The notes beneath the pieces are model-generated. The model did no database searches, was not told where the DNA came from, and saw only the letters and a list, made by a program, of their open reading frames with translations. Below, piece by piece: positions 51,543 through 60,492 of a DNA stretch of 64,000 bases. The first letter of the stretch is position 1; the number at the start of each line of letters is the position of its first letter. Where the stretch lies: positions 1 through 64,000 of the forward strand of contig DAINPP010000008.1 in NCBI GenBank assembly GCA_036743375.1, written 5' to 3'. Position numbers and translations under genes: made by a program. This stretch comes from DAINPP01 sp036743375 (GTDB lineage Bacteria > Thermotogota > Thermotogae > MWEM01).

Positions 51543-52417
51543 ACGCTATCACTCCTGAGCAGATATCTCTGTATAAATGTGACGATCATGATCAGCACGA
51601 GCAGAATATAGGATATTGACGTTCCGTATCCCATTTCAAACTTACTGAAACCCACCTGATAAAGATAATGAACGATCGTCTGAGTAGAATTTCGCGGTCC
51701 GCCGCCGGTCATCGTGTAAATCTCACTGAAGACCTGGAAAGAACGGATCGTGTTGATAGAGATAACAAAAAACAGTGTCGGCTTGATATAGGGTAAAGTG
51801 ATCTTCAAGGCAATCTGAGTCGGTGTGGCTCCGTCAATCCTTGCCGCCTCATAGAGCTGTTCGGGAACGTTCTGAAGTCCGGCATATATCAGGATCAGAT
51901 AATAACCAAACGCAGCCCAGATATCCATGATCATGATGGACGGCAGGGCGGTATCCGGAGAGGCCAGCCAGCTTCTTGATTCCATCTTGAATCCCAACAG
52001 AGAGCCAACCGTGTTGAATAGACCGTTAGAACTGTAAAGATAAATCCACATCGTGGAGATAACAACCATTGAGATGACCGAAGGCAGAAAAAAGCCCGCC
52101 TTGAATATTCCCTTTGATCTCAGATTTCTGCTGTTCAGCAGCAAGGCCAGAAGCAGGGCAATCCCCGTCGTAATGGGAACCGTTCCGATGACAAATATCA
52201 TCGTGTTGCCAAGGGCTTTTAAGAATATTTCGTCCTGAAAGGCCTTTATATAATTATCAAATCCGATAAAATTCATCTGTGGATTTAACCCTGAATAATC
52301 CATCAAACTGGTTATAAACGAGTAGATAATCGGAAAGGCATTAAATACAATAAAAATAATGATCCAGGGAGACAAAAAGGCGAATAACGTCAGTCTCTTC
52401 TTAGTCTTCAATCTCAA
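51539..52417 (-). CDS. MalF-like ABC permease
   Basis: Membrane subunit of 292 aa with six hydrophobic helices and the EAA loop (EAARIDGATPTQI) that contacts the ATPase. The length is normal for this class. It pairs with the insert-bearing permease. No ATPase gene is in this operon, so a shared MsmK-type ATPase elsewhere must drive it. Confidence 0.92.
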   Translation of the reverse strand: MRLKTKKRLTLFAFLSPWIIIFIVFNAFPIIYSFITSLMDYSGLNPQMNFIGFDNYIKAFQDEIFLKALGNTMIFVIGTVPITTGIALLLALLLNSRNLRSKGIFKAGFFLPSVISMVVISTMWIYLYSSNGLFNTVGSLLGFKMESRSWLASPDTALPSIMIMDIWAAFGYYLILIYAGLQNVPEQLYEAARIDGATPTQIALKITLPYIKPTLFFVISINTIRSFQVFSEIYTMTGGGPRNSTQTIVHYLYQVGFSKFEMGYGTSISYILLVLIMIVTFIQRYLLRSDSV

Positions 52418-52450
52418 GTTCTCTTACCTCCATAAATAAAAACATCAAAT

Positions 52451-52472
52451 GGGCGGAGTGAATCCTCCGCCC
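52451..52472 (-). terminator. Intercistronic hairpin after the oligosaccharide-binding gene
   Basis: GGGCGGAG (52451-52458) pairs with CTCCGCCC (52465-52472), loop of 6. It lies between the binding-protein and MalF-like genes, as with the other importers here. Confidence 0.65.
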
Positions 52473-52482
52473 GTAAAACTGA

Positions 52483-53694
52483 TTACTGTTCTAAGATATC
52501 CTGAATCTGTGCGTTGTACTTGTCAAGTGTTTCCTTGACATTTGCACCGTCAAGAATGAGTGCTTCAACGGCTTCTGTAACCTTTGCCTGAATATCATCC
52601 CATTTGGGTGTTGGCGGAACGGGAACTGCCGTTGCATTCTGTTCAAAGAAGGTGTATTCGAGTGGATGGTCAAAGAACCATGGGTCTTCGGCCGCTGTGA
52701 TGTTTGATGGGAATACTGCCGGATAGCCTTTTGTAACGATCATGGCAACTTCAGGATCAACAAGGTATTCGATCAGTTTGAGAGCTTCTTCCTGATGTTT
52801 TGAGGAGGAAGGAATGGTGAGGATTTCCCCGCCTGCGAATGAAGCGTGGAACCCATGATCTTCTGCCGGTTTCGGAACAAATGTCACGAGGAACTGTGTC
52901 TCGGGATAGGAGGTTAACAGGGCAGAAATCTGATGGGCGCCACTGACAACCATACCGACTTTACCGTTTCCGAAGGCCTCCATCAGATCGTTCTGTTTTG
53001 TCATGATGGAATATTCTGAAAGATCCTGATAGAATTCAGCTGATTCAACCACTTCTTTTGAATTGAACAGTGCTGTTGTCTGATCAACTGAGATAACTTT
53101 TCCTTCGTTTCCCCATACGGCCGGAAGGAACCATTCCTGCCAGGCACTGTAAGGTTCGCCGGAAGGAAGACCAAAACCGTAGATGTCTTCGCCGAGTGCA
53201 CTGATCTTTTCAGCCGCTTCGAGTGTTTCTTTCCATGTGGCTGGCGGGTTTGCAGGATCAAGGCCTGCTTTTTCGAACAGATCAAGGTTGTAGAACATGG
53301 CCCTTGTCCCGAGAAGCCATGGTACCCCCCATGAATCTCCCTTGTAGGATGCTGAATTCCAACCTACGATGTCCTTGTGTGTATCTTCAATGGCATTTGT
53401 ATTTGTGAGTACACCGCTGTCGGCAAAATTTGATATCCATGTGTTTCCGAGTTCGAGAACATCAGGAGCTGAACCGGCTGCAAAAGCTGTTACTATCTTG
53501 TCGAATCCGTTTGCCCAGGAAAGCTGAACAAATTCTACTTCAATATCGGGATTTGCCGCTTCAAAGGCTTCAACAACCTGCTTTCCGGTGTCATCATTCA
53601 TCATAAACTGCCAAAGGACCAGTTTGGTTTTTGCAGTTCCAACCGTGGCGATCATAGCAATTGCGATTAGTAACACAACAAATTTCTTAAACAT
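52483..53694 (-). CDS. Oligosaccharide-binding protein of ABC importer 3 (MalE/UgpB-like)
   Basis: Extracytoplasmic binding protein of 403 aa. The signal peptide runs to about residue 21 (ATVGTA) and has no lipobox. The mature part starts KLVLWQFMMND and has GNTWISNFADSGVL and PSGEPYSAWQEWFLP, typical of family 1 extracellular solute-binding proteins. I start at ATG 53694 because GGAGGTG precedes it; the frame is open to 53742. The GH84 gene in the operon suggests a GlcNAc-containing oligosaccharide as ligand. Confidence 0.92.
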   Translation of the reverse strand: MFKKFVVLLIAIAMIATVGTAKTKLVLWQFMMNDDTGKQVVEAFEAANPDIEVEFVQLSWANGFDKIVTAFAAGSAPDVLELGNTWISNFADSGVLTNTNAIEDTHKDIVGWNSASYKGDSWGVPWLLGTRAMFYNLDLFEKAGLDPANPPATWKETLEAAEKISALGEDIYGFGLPSGEPYSAWQEWFLPAVWGNEGKVISVDQTTALFNSKEVVESAEFYQDLSEYSIMTKQNDLMEAFGNGKVGMVVSGAHQISALLTSYPETQFLVTFVPKPAEDHGFHASFAGGEILTIPSSSKHQEEALKLIEYLVDPEVAMIVTKGYPAVFPSNITAAEDPWFFDHPLEYTFFEQNATAVPVPPTPKWDDIQAKVTEAVEALILDGANVKETLDKYNAQIQDILEQ

Positions 53695-53722
53695 AAAACA
53701 CCTCCGATTAATAAGGGGATTT

Positions 53723-54850
53723 TCAGTCTCCCCGATTTCCATGATTTAAAACGTCCAAAGCCTTGCTGTAATCTGAAAAGAAGAGATTGAGGAATGAAAG
53801 ACACCCACCGACGGCAATATTCCTAAGCCCTTCCGTATCAATTATTATGAATTCTGGTTCCGCTCTCTGGGAATAATCCCCATTTGACTGTCCGAGTCCG
53901 GTCATAATCTCCTTTTTTAAGACAGACAGGACAGATTCGGAAAAATCGTTGATATCTCCACCGAGGATGATCCTGTCCGGATCAAGCAGCGTGGTTACCG
54001 TTACGATTCTGCTGGCCAGGTTGCTTACCATTTCCCTGAAAATCTTCGGGAAATCCTCCGACTCATACTGAAATCCTGAAAGGTCTCCGGCATGAAAAAA
54101 GAATTTCTTTGAGGCCTTCCAGCTGTTATCGAGTACGACTTCACCGGCAGACATCCGCGATCCTTTGTAAATCTTGTTGTTTATAACGATTCCCGCACCT
54201 ATTCCCCCATAGGTTATAAATTCCGTCGGGAATGAAAACATGAAGTAGATGAGGTTTGAATCCTCCATCTTTGATTTTAAAAGATAACAGGCGGCTCCCG
54301 CATTGGCATCATTTTCGACGAACGTATAAAAACCCCATTTTTCCTCGATATGCTCTCTGAGATGCAGGTTGTATATCTTGAGATCAAAGGAATATTTGAC
54401 GATTCCTTCCTCTGAATCGATGATTCCGGGCATCGATATGGCGATGGCCATGAGTGAATCAAAAAATGAGCCGTATTCCCCTATCGTTTCGTCGATTTCA
54501 TCTACGATCGTAGAAACATCTATCTTTTTGGAGATAGATTGCTCCTTCAAGACCGTTCCCTTAAAATCCGAGATGACGCTGAATATTCTGTCGTTTACGA
54601 GTGTGATCCCGAGCACGAAGACCCTTCTCTCATTCAGTTTCAATATTTCCGTTTTTCTGCCACCGGTTTCGCCTGGATTCTGTATCCCGTCCCGAACGAT
54701 CAGATTTTGTTCGATCATCCCCTCGATAGATCTTGAAACGGTAGAACGGTTTACACTCAGCTCCTGACTGAGACTTTGTCTCGTGAAGCTCTCGCTGATC
54801 CATATTCTGTTCAGTATTTGATGCTGGGTAGAATTTCTTAGAGTAAACAT
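53723..54850 (-). CDS. ROK-family transcriptional regulator
   Basis: Regulator of 375 aa with an N-terminal winged helix (about 15-75; SQELSVNRSTVSRSIEGMI) and a ROK sugar-kinase-like domain. The zinc-binding cluster and catalytic Asp of true ROK kinases are not evident (ENDANAGA is present, but the expected CxCGxxGC is missing), so it acts as a repressor. Start at ATG 54850, SD CAGGAG. It is cotranscribed with the importer and GH84 genes and probably responds to GlcNAc or its oligomers. Confidence 0.88.
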   Translation of the reverse strand: MFTLRNSTQHQILNRIWISESFTRQSLSQELSVNRSTVSRSIEGMIEQNLIVRDGIQNPGETGGRKTEILKLNERRVFVLGITLVNDRIFSVISDFKGTVLKEQSISKKIDVSTIVDEIDETIGEYGSFFDSLMAIAISMPGIIDSEEGIVKYSFDLKIYNLHLREHIEEKWGFYTFVENDANAGAACYLLKSKMEDSNLIYFMFSFPTEFITYGGIGAGIVINNKIYKGSRMSAGEVVLDNSWKASKKFFFHAGDLSGFQYESEDFPKIFREMVSNLASRIVTVTTLLDPDRIILGGDINDFSESVLSVLKKEIMTGLGQSNGDYSQRAEPEFIIIDTEGLRNIAVGGCLSFLNLFFSDYSKALDVLNHGNRGD

Positions 54851-54867
54851 ATTTGCACTCCTGACTT

Positions 54868-54886
54868 GTTGCGTGCTTCTTGCAAC
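54868..54886. promoter_or_regulatory. Candidate ROK operator
   Basis: GTTGC (54868-54872) and GCAAC (54882-54886) form an inverted repeat with a 9-nt spacer, just downstream of the promoter of this operon, where a bound repressor would block transcription. Confidence 0.45.
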
Positions 54887-54893
54887 TAACTTG

Positions 54894-54921
54894 ATTATAA
54901 TATGAACTATTTTATATTCAA
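54894..54921 (-). promoter_or_regulatory. Promoter of the ROK-importer-GH84 operon
   Basis: Minus-strand TTGAAT (54916-54921), 16-nt spacer, TATAAT (54894-54899). The TSS would be near 54887, giving a leader of about 37 nt. Confidence 0.75.
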
Positions 54922-55028
54922 AATCCATTTATAGCTGAATAATTGGATTTATCTGCAAATAAATCCGATTAACGTCTTTTCTTTTCCGTTTTTGTATCTT
55001 TTTATTAAGAAAAGATAGGCTGAATAAA

Positions 55029-55330
55029 CAGGGCTTGTTGAAAAACTAAAGGGGTTCCCGCCGAAAGGGGATTCAAGTAGATGCAAGGTTGAGAAAGAGA
55101 TTCTCTCGAAAAAGTTTGTATCGAGAGGTTTGAAATATCTCTGTAGCGCTCGCTGAAGAAGACTTGCTTAAAAACCAAAAAGATTCTCCCTTTTGAGTGA
55201 CGATGGTAGATGTTGGAGTGACTCTTTAGAGAATAAGATAAACGGTGATGTTCACGTTATTTCCTGAATGCTTGAAATGTCTCTGTAGAGCTTCGTTAAA
55301 ATGGGAATCTCGGGTATTCAGCAAGTCCTG
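55029..55330. mobile_element. MITE-like element, 302 bp
   Basis: The ends are imperfect inverted repeats: the left begins CAGGGCTTGTTGAA and the right, read inward on the other strand, begins CAGGACTTGCTGAA (12 of 14 match). Such ends are seen in IS elements, but no transposase frame exists inside. The interior has diverged direct repeats (55129-55157 and 55272-55300) and a CTCTCGA/TCGAGAG hairpin (55103-55109 with 55121-55127). No clear target duplication is visible. The flanks 54922-55028 and 55331-55529 hold no gene. Confidence 0.5.
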
Positions 55331-55529
55331 AATCGGATACAAAGAAGAGAGGGTAAAAACACATAATTAGCACTTGCACAATTCGTTTCAATCCCCTTTT
55401 ATCTGGATATTTTATGTTTTTTTCTATGGGTTTAAATCTAAAATCATTTGTTTCGAAAGGGATACCGCCAGAAAACGAAAGTTTATCTTATATGGAGAGT
55501 CAGGTTGTATTGATATGGTCTCAAAAGTC

Positions 55530-56669
55530 TCAATAGTAATCCCAGTAAATCATCTTTCCCTTTTTCTTGAGCTTTGATTCTATATCCTTGAGGATTTCTT
55601 CCCTCTCTTTGATCCCAAGCTGTCTGAAGACCAGCATCTGATGTGCCTTGTTTTTTGCATTTCCGATGTAGAAGTGGATGACATCCGCTTCAAGCAGCAG
55701 TTTGGCGATTCTTTCCGGGGAAGTCTCCATCGTTATTTCTATCTCTTCTGCATCGAGAATGTTGGAAACCTGATTCAGAACCATGGCCCCTTCGGTTACC
55801 ATAGTTGCCCCTTCCATGGCATATTCAGGCGGGGACTGGAATCCGAGAGACTTCTCCTTCATCCGGATCTTTCTGTTCAATCCTTTCGAAATGACATCTG
55901 CAGTGGTAGACCCACAGATGAGCCTTTTTCCGTCAGAATTTTTAAAGGCGTTTGCAAAGACGAGATCCTTTTCTTTTTTTGACGGGGGACCGGAAAAGAG
56001 ACTGAGCTGCTTGGGTTGTCTGCAGTTGACCATGATGAGCGTTGTATCATCATGATGTCTTTCTCCGGATATGAGTTTGCAGTATTCGGAAACCTCATCA
56101 AGGAATACTCTATCCTCTTTATCTTTCATGTGAAGTTTACAGTAGTTGACGAGCCCCTCTTCGCCCCAGCCGAAGCTGTAACCCAGGCCAAGTCCGGCCT
56201 GACTGACACCATCACTGAACAGAAGCAGTTTATCGCCCGGTTCGAATTCAGCTCGTGATTCACCGATAATCTCATAACCAACGGTGTAATAATGCGGTTC
56301 AAGGATCTGAACGACACCGTTTTTTATCAGAATCGGTTTGGGTGCTTCATAGGTATAGATGATACATTTACCGTTATTTGTAAAATTGGCGGCGTTGAAA
56401 GCCGTAAAGGGGAATTCTTGTATTCTTGCCTTGTGCATGCTTGCAGCGATATGTTCGCAAGTTTCACTGAATGACAGCCCGTTTTCGATCATCCCGGCCC
56501 ATCGGGTGGCACACTCCGTTGCGGCTATGTTGGCATAAATCCCGGAACCGATTCCGTCAAAGACACCGAAATAGGAGCCGCTTTTGGTTCTCGTGATAGC
56601 GGTATAATCTCCGCAAACGATCTGTTTATCTTTTATGGATTGGTGAATGATTCCTTCAAAGTACAGCAC
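55530..56669 (-). CDS. SpoIIE-type PP2C phosphatase with conserved C-terminal domain, copy 2
   Basis: A 379-aa paralog of the 45578 protein. The phosphatase domain has metal-ligand Asp in FDGIGSG, FSDGVSQAG and HHDDTTLIM. The C-terminal domain repeats FSGPPSKKEK and RLICGSTTADVIS. It begins with GTG directly after the hydS stop codon, so translation is coupled to the sensory hydrogenase. It likely reads out the HydS signal by dephosphorylating a Ser/Thr-phosphorylated protein; the target is unknown. Last gene of the hydrogenase operon. Confidence 0.88.
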   Translation of the reverse strand: MLYFEGIIHQSIKDKQIVCGDYTAITRTKSGSYFGVFDGIGSGIYANIAATECATRWAGMIENGLSFSETCEHIAASMHKARIQEFPFTAFNAANFTNNGKCIIYTYEAPKPILIKNGVVQILEPHYYTVGYEIIGESRAEFEPGDKLLLFSDGVSQAGLGLGYSFGWGEEGLVNYCKLHMKDKEDRVFLDEVSEYCKLISGERHHDDTTLIMVNCRQPKQLSLFSGPPSKKEKDLVFANAFKNSDGKRLICGSTTADVISKGLNRKIRMKEKSLGFQSPPEYAMEGATMVTEGAMVLNQVSNILDAEEIEITMETSPERIAKLLLEADVIHFYIGNAKNKAHQMLVFRQLGIKEREEILKDIESKLKKKGKMIYWDYY

Positions 56670-58400
56670 TTACTGTTCCTCATCTTCGTACAGATCCATC
56701 ATCTTCTTGACAAGGGCTTCGCTTTCCGCGGTGCTCTTTCCGAGGAAATGGACGAGATCCTGAGCAAATTCCACCTGATGATCCAGGAGTTTCTTCGCCT
56801 GCTCGACGGTCTGTTTTTTGATCAGATTGATCTGTGTTCCCTCCAGTTTCATCCTGGACAGGTTGGCATAAAATCCGACGTACTGATTGTCATTTGGGAA
56901 GGAATAAATCATCTCGTGATAACGAATACCGTATTTAGTACGAACGGCTTCAAAGGAGTTGATGTCCCCGCTTGCTATCTTATTATACCCTTCCGCGTTG
57001 AGCAGATAGGATATCTCTCTGCCGAGTATGTGATTGTTGCAGATGAACATCTTTCTGAAAGAGTTGTTCATATGGATGATACGCAGATCGTTATCGAGAA
57101 TGACAATGCCGTTGGGGGAATTTTCGATGATCTTATCCATTCGCTGCTGGGCTCTTCTGCGCATCTGAGGCATGCACATTTCCGGTTCGGCCATGCCGAG
57201 TACAACGGCGGCAGCCTTTTCGCGGCAATCAGTATACCCGCAGGCTCCGCAGTTCAATCGATCTTCGAGCCTTGCCTTTCCGGTTTCTATCAGTACCCTT
57301 TCGATTTCCTCATCACTGACCGAATCAAATGAGAGTGTTTTTTCCTTTTTTTTGAAAGAAGTGGTAAGTTCTACATTCGTCCGCCTTTTATTGTTGTCTT
57401 CATCTACGAATGTGGCAGCGTAATCCAGAACGGCCTTTTTTCTTTTGTAAAGGGGTGTTCCATCATCAGGGAATCCCGGCCCACCGATACATCCTTCTTC
57501 GCAGAAGAGCGGTTCAACGGCCTTGAAATCCCATTCAGAAGGTGGAATGCTGAAGAGTTCCTTTATTGCTTTTGAGCCACTGAGATGAATCACATCGGAG
57601 TCTGTTATATCATCATCTATTCCACAGGTTTTCAGCATTCCGCCCTGAATTGGAAAAAGTCTTGCGTTATGATAAGTGGATTTCCTCTGGAAATCGCTCT
57701 CGGTGCATGTAGCGAGGTCTATTTCTTCCTCTTCAAGCCATTCCGTCAGTTCCTGAAACGTCAGAACAGCCTGTACATCTCCTTTATTCTCTTCCCGTCT
57801 TATCTCCTGTTTCTTTGCCGCACACGGTCCGATGAAAACGACGGCTATGTCGTCACCAAGCTCTTTCCTGAGCATTCTGGCGTGCGCGATCATCGGTGAG
57901 ACGATCTGGACGAGATATTCTAAATATTCCGGTTTATAATGTTCCACATAATTGACCACTGCAGGGCACGCCGTAAAAACCTTGGCCTTTCCGAGATGTT
58001 CTACGGAAGCAGGAGACATTTCCCTGGCGCCCTCAGCGGTTTCAGATACATAAAAAAATCCCAGACGGCGAAGGGCTGAGGGTAATCTCTTGGCTTTCCA
58101 TCCGGGAAAAACCGCCGGAAAAGAGGGGGCGATACTGCAGACAACCCGTCTGCCGGAAGCAATAAGCTCTCTGACTTCATTGGCGCTCGAAACAATGAAT
58201 TTTGAGTTCTGCGGACATTCATTCACACATGTTCCGCATTGTATACAAAGGGAATCTACGACGGTTGCCTGACCTCCGTGTACACTTATCGCTTTTACAG
58301 GACATGCCCTGACACATCTATAGCAGTCCATACAATTGGCAAGATCGGTTTTGATGACGTTGTCAAATTTTCCTTCTTTTTCCTGCGATGATGAAAACAT
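56670..58400 (-). CDS. hydS: Sensory [FeFe] hydrogenase with C-terminal PAS domain (HydS, group C)
   Basis: A 576-aa protein. N-terminal two-cluster ferredoxin (CMDCYRCVRACP, CIQCGTCVNECP) is followed by the H-cluster domain with L1 FTACPA, L2 GPCAAKK and L3 FCEEGCIGGPG. In L1 Ala replaces the Cys used for proton transfer in catalytic enzymes, the known hallmark of group C sensory hydrogenases such as Thermotoga HydS. An Fe-S domain (CGACGYTDC) and a PAS domain (about 410-520) complete it. It probably senses H2 and signals to the coupled phosphatase. Confidence 0.9.
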   Translation of the reverse strand: MFSSSQEKEGKFDNVIKTDLANCMDCYRCVRACPVKAISVHGGQATVVDSLCIQCGTCVNECPQNSKFIVSSANEVRELIASGRRVVCSIAPSFPAVFPGWKAKRLPSALRRLGFFYVSETAEGAREMSPASVEHLGKAKVFTACPAVVNYVEHYKPEYLEYLVQIVSPMIAHARMLRKELGDDIAVVFIGPCAAKKQEIRREENKGDVQAVLTFQELTEWLEEEEIDLATCTESDFQRKSTYHNARLFPIQGGMLKTCGIDDDITDSDVIHLSGSKAIKELFSIPPSEWDFKAVEPLFCEEGCIGGPGFPDDGTPLYKRKKAVLDYAATFVDEDNNKRRTNVELTTSFKKKEKTLSFDSVSDEEIERVLIETGKARLEDRLNCGACGYTDCREKAAAVVLGMAEPEMCMPQMRRRAQQRMDKIIENSPNGIVILDNDLRIIHMNNSFRKMFICNNHILGREISYLLNAEGYNKIASGDINSFEAVRTKYGIRYHEMIYSFPNDNQYVGFYANLSRMKLEGTQINLIKKQTVEQAKKLLDHQVEFAQDLVHFLGKSTAESEALVKKMMDLYEDEEQ

Positions 58401-58465
58401 TTATATCTCTTCCTCCTTGCTCATTGTGTTCATTGAGACAATATGAGTGATAAATAAATTCTTTT

Positions 58466-58491
58466 AAATCCCCTCCGAGGAGGGGATTTTT
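58466..58491 (-). terminator. Intercistronic hairpin between hydA and hydS
   Basis: AAATCCCCTC (58466-58475) pairs with GAGGGGATTT (58480-58489), loop CGAG. On the minus strand no T run follows, so it more likely lowers expression of hydS and the phosphatase relative to hydA, or protects the hydA mRNA. Confidence 0.6.
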
Positions 58492-58501
58492 CATTCTATC
58501 T

Positions 58502-60484
58502 TTACCCTATAACGTTCTTAATTTCCTTGATGGCCAGTTCAGGTGTACATTTTTCGATCGTTTTTCCATTCACCGTGATAACTGGACCTCTTTCACATTT
58601 TTCCGTACAGAAGGATGCGGATATGGCACTCTTATCTCCGAGGTCATTCTCGTTGATATAACCCATAATGCTGTTATAAACATTCTGTGCGCCTCTTACA
58701 TAACAGCTTGTACCGAAACAGACGTTAATCTTGAGCGGACTGCTCGCATCACCATCTGAAAGCATGACTTCCTCATGGTCAATTCTCTTTCTGTTCTTGT
58801 AATGCGTGTGAAGCAACTCGTGTGCCTTGTGCGCATCGATATCCTCATTATACATCTTCTGAAGGTATGGGTTTTCATTTGATACGTGAAGCTGAAGCAT
58901 CTTGTCATTGTCAAAGAGTCCCTTGCTTCTATTCTGTACACTGTCTCTCGAAGCGCTGACAGGCTGTCCGCCTCCGTTTACACATCCGCCTGGGCAGGCC
59001 ATGACTTCGATGAGATCAAAGTGTTCTTCGCCGGCTCTTACTTTGTCGATCAGATTTCTTGCGTTGGCGAGACCGCTGACAACCGCGAGCTTGAGTGTGA
59101 GCTCTCCAATCTTGACCTCTCCGATCTTAACACCCTTATCGCCTCTGAACTGTGTGAATTCGCCTTCCGTATCGTTGGCTATTTTTGCCGCCGCATATCT
59201 GAGAACCGCTTCAGACACACCCCCGGACGTTCCAAAGATGACGCCTGCACCGGTCTTGAATCCGAATGGCATATCGAATGATCCCGGCTGAAGCTTTGAG
59301 AAGTTGATACCAGATTCCTTGACCATTCGGGCCGCTTCCTGTGTGGAAAGGACATAATCTACATCCTGATTGCCGTCTACCTTGAATTCATCTCTCTTGG
59401 CTTCGAATTTCTTTGCCGTACAAGGCATGATGGAGACAACGACGAGGTCTTCCCTTGAACAGTTGAGCTGTTTTGTCAGATTATCCTTGCAGAGGGAACC
59501 AAACATCTGTTGCGGGGACTTACAGCTTGAGAGATTTGTCAGCAGATCCGGATAATACTGTTCCGCAAACTTCACCCATGCCGGACAGCAGGAGGTGAAC
59601 TGTGGAAGTCGTTCTCCCTTGCTGAATCTGTTGATAAATTCATTTCCTTCTTCAATGACTGTGAAATCTGCTGCAAATGAGGTATCGTATATCATATCAA
59701 AGCCCATCATTCTCAGGGCCGTGATGATCTGTCCCGTTGTTGTTGTCCCTGGCTGATAACCAAATTCTTCTCCCATGGCTACTCTGATAGCCGGTGCAAT
59801 CTGAACGACAACCTTTTTCTTTTTATCGTGAATGGCCTCCCAGACTCTGTCTATTTCAGACTTGATCGTAAGTGCTCCAACCGGACAGGCCTTCACACAC
59901 TGTCCACAGTTGACACATTCGATCTCTCCGAGTCCCTTGTTGAAAGAGGCAACTACCGTTGCGTCTGCTCCTCTGTTGGCAAAGTCGAGAACGCCGACGG
60001 ACTGAATTTCCTTACAGACTCTGACACAGTCACCACAGAGCACACACTTGCTCGGGTCTCTGATGATGGCATCACTCGTTGCGTCTACCGGTTCGAAATC
60101 AACTTTCTGTTTGAATCTGACTTTGGTGACGCCAAGCTGATTGGCAATATCCTGAAGCTGACAGCTTCCGCTCTTTGCACAGGTCGTACAGTTCTGATCA
60201 TGACTGGCAAGCATGAGTTCGATGATCATCTTTCTCATTCTTCTGAGCTGTTCCGTGTTGGTTTTTACGTTCATGCCTTCCGTTACGGGAGTAGAACAGG
60301 CCGGAACGGTATTCTTTCCGTTTACCTCTACCATACACATTCGGCAAGCCCCGTATACGGAGATATCCGAATGATAACAGAAGGTCGGCAATTCGATATT
60401 CGCCTTTCTGATTACTTCGAGAAGGTTTCTCTCTCCTTCGTAAGGTACTTCTATATTATCTACAATAATATTAAAATTATTCAT
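58502..60484 (-). CDS. hydA: [FeFe] hydrogenase catalytic subunit HydA (trimeric, bifurcating type)
   Basis: H2-producing subunit of 660 aa. Domains in order: N-terminal [2Fe-2S] (CRMCMVE), His-Cys [4Fe-4S] (HDQNCTTCAKSGSC), two [4Fe-4S] (CVLCGDCVRVC, CVNCGQCVKACP), the H-cluster domain with TSCCPAW, MPCTAKKFE and MACPGGCVNGGG, and a C-terminal thioredoxin-like [2Fe-2S] domain (CFGTSC and CTEKC). The order and length match HydA of the NADH- and ferredoxin-dependent HydABC of Thermotoga. Confidence 0.96.
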   Translation of the reverse strand: MNNFNIIVDNIEVPYEGERNLLEVIRKANIELPTFCYHSDISVYGACRMCMVEVNGKNTVPACSTPVTEGMNVKTNTEQLRRMRKMIIELMLASHDQNCTTCAKSGSCQLQDIANQLGVTKVRFKQKVDFEPVDATSDAIIRDPSKCVLCGDCVRVCKEIQSVGVLDFANRGADATVVASFNKGLGEIECVNCGQCVKACPVGALTIKSEIDRVWEAIHDKKKKVVVQIAPAIRVAMGEEFGYQPGTTTTGQIITALRMMGFDMIYDTSFAADFTVIEEGNEFINRFSKGERLPQFTSCCPAWVKFAEQYYPDLLTNLSSCKSPQQMFGSLCKDNLTKQLNCSREDLVVVSIMPCTAKKFEAKRDEFKVDGNQDVDYVLSTQEAARMVKESGINFSKLQPGSFDMPFGFKTGAGVIFGTSGGVSEAVLRYAAAKIANDTEGEFTQFRGDKGVKIGEVKIGELTLKLAVVSGLANARNLIDKVRAGEEHFDLIEVMACPGGCVNGGGQPVSASRDSVQNRSKGLFDNDKMLQLHVSNENPYLQKMYNEDIDAHKAHELLHTHYKNRKRIDHEEVMLSDGDASSPLKINVCFGTSCYVRGAQNVYNSIMGYINENDLGDKSAISASFCTEKCERGPVITVNGKTIEKCTPELAIKEIKNVIG

Positions 60485-60492
60485 AATTCACC

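Noticed and set aside
55374..55577. A 67-codon frame after the MITE-like element
   Set aside because: It has no SD, runs into the 3' end of the phosphatase gene on the other strand, and has a low-complexity hydrophobic composition.
56640..57332. A 230-codon plus-strand frame over hydS
   Set aside because: It opposes the HydS PAS and Fe-S domains, which have intact motifs; the reverse frame shows none.
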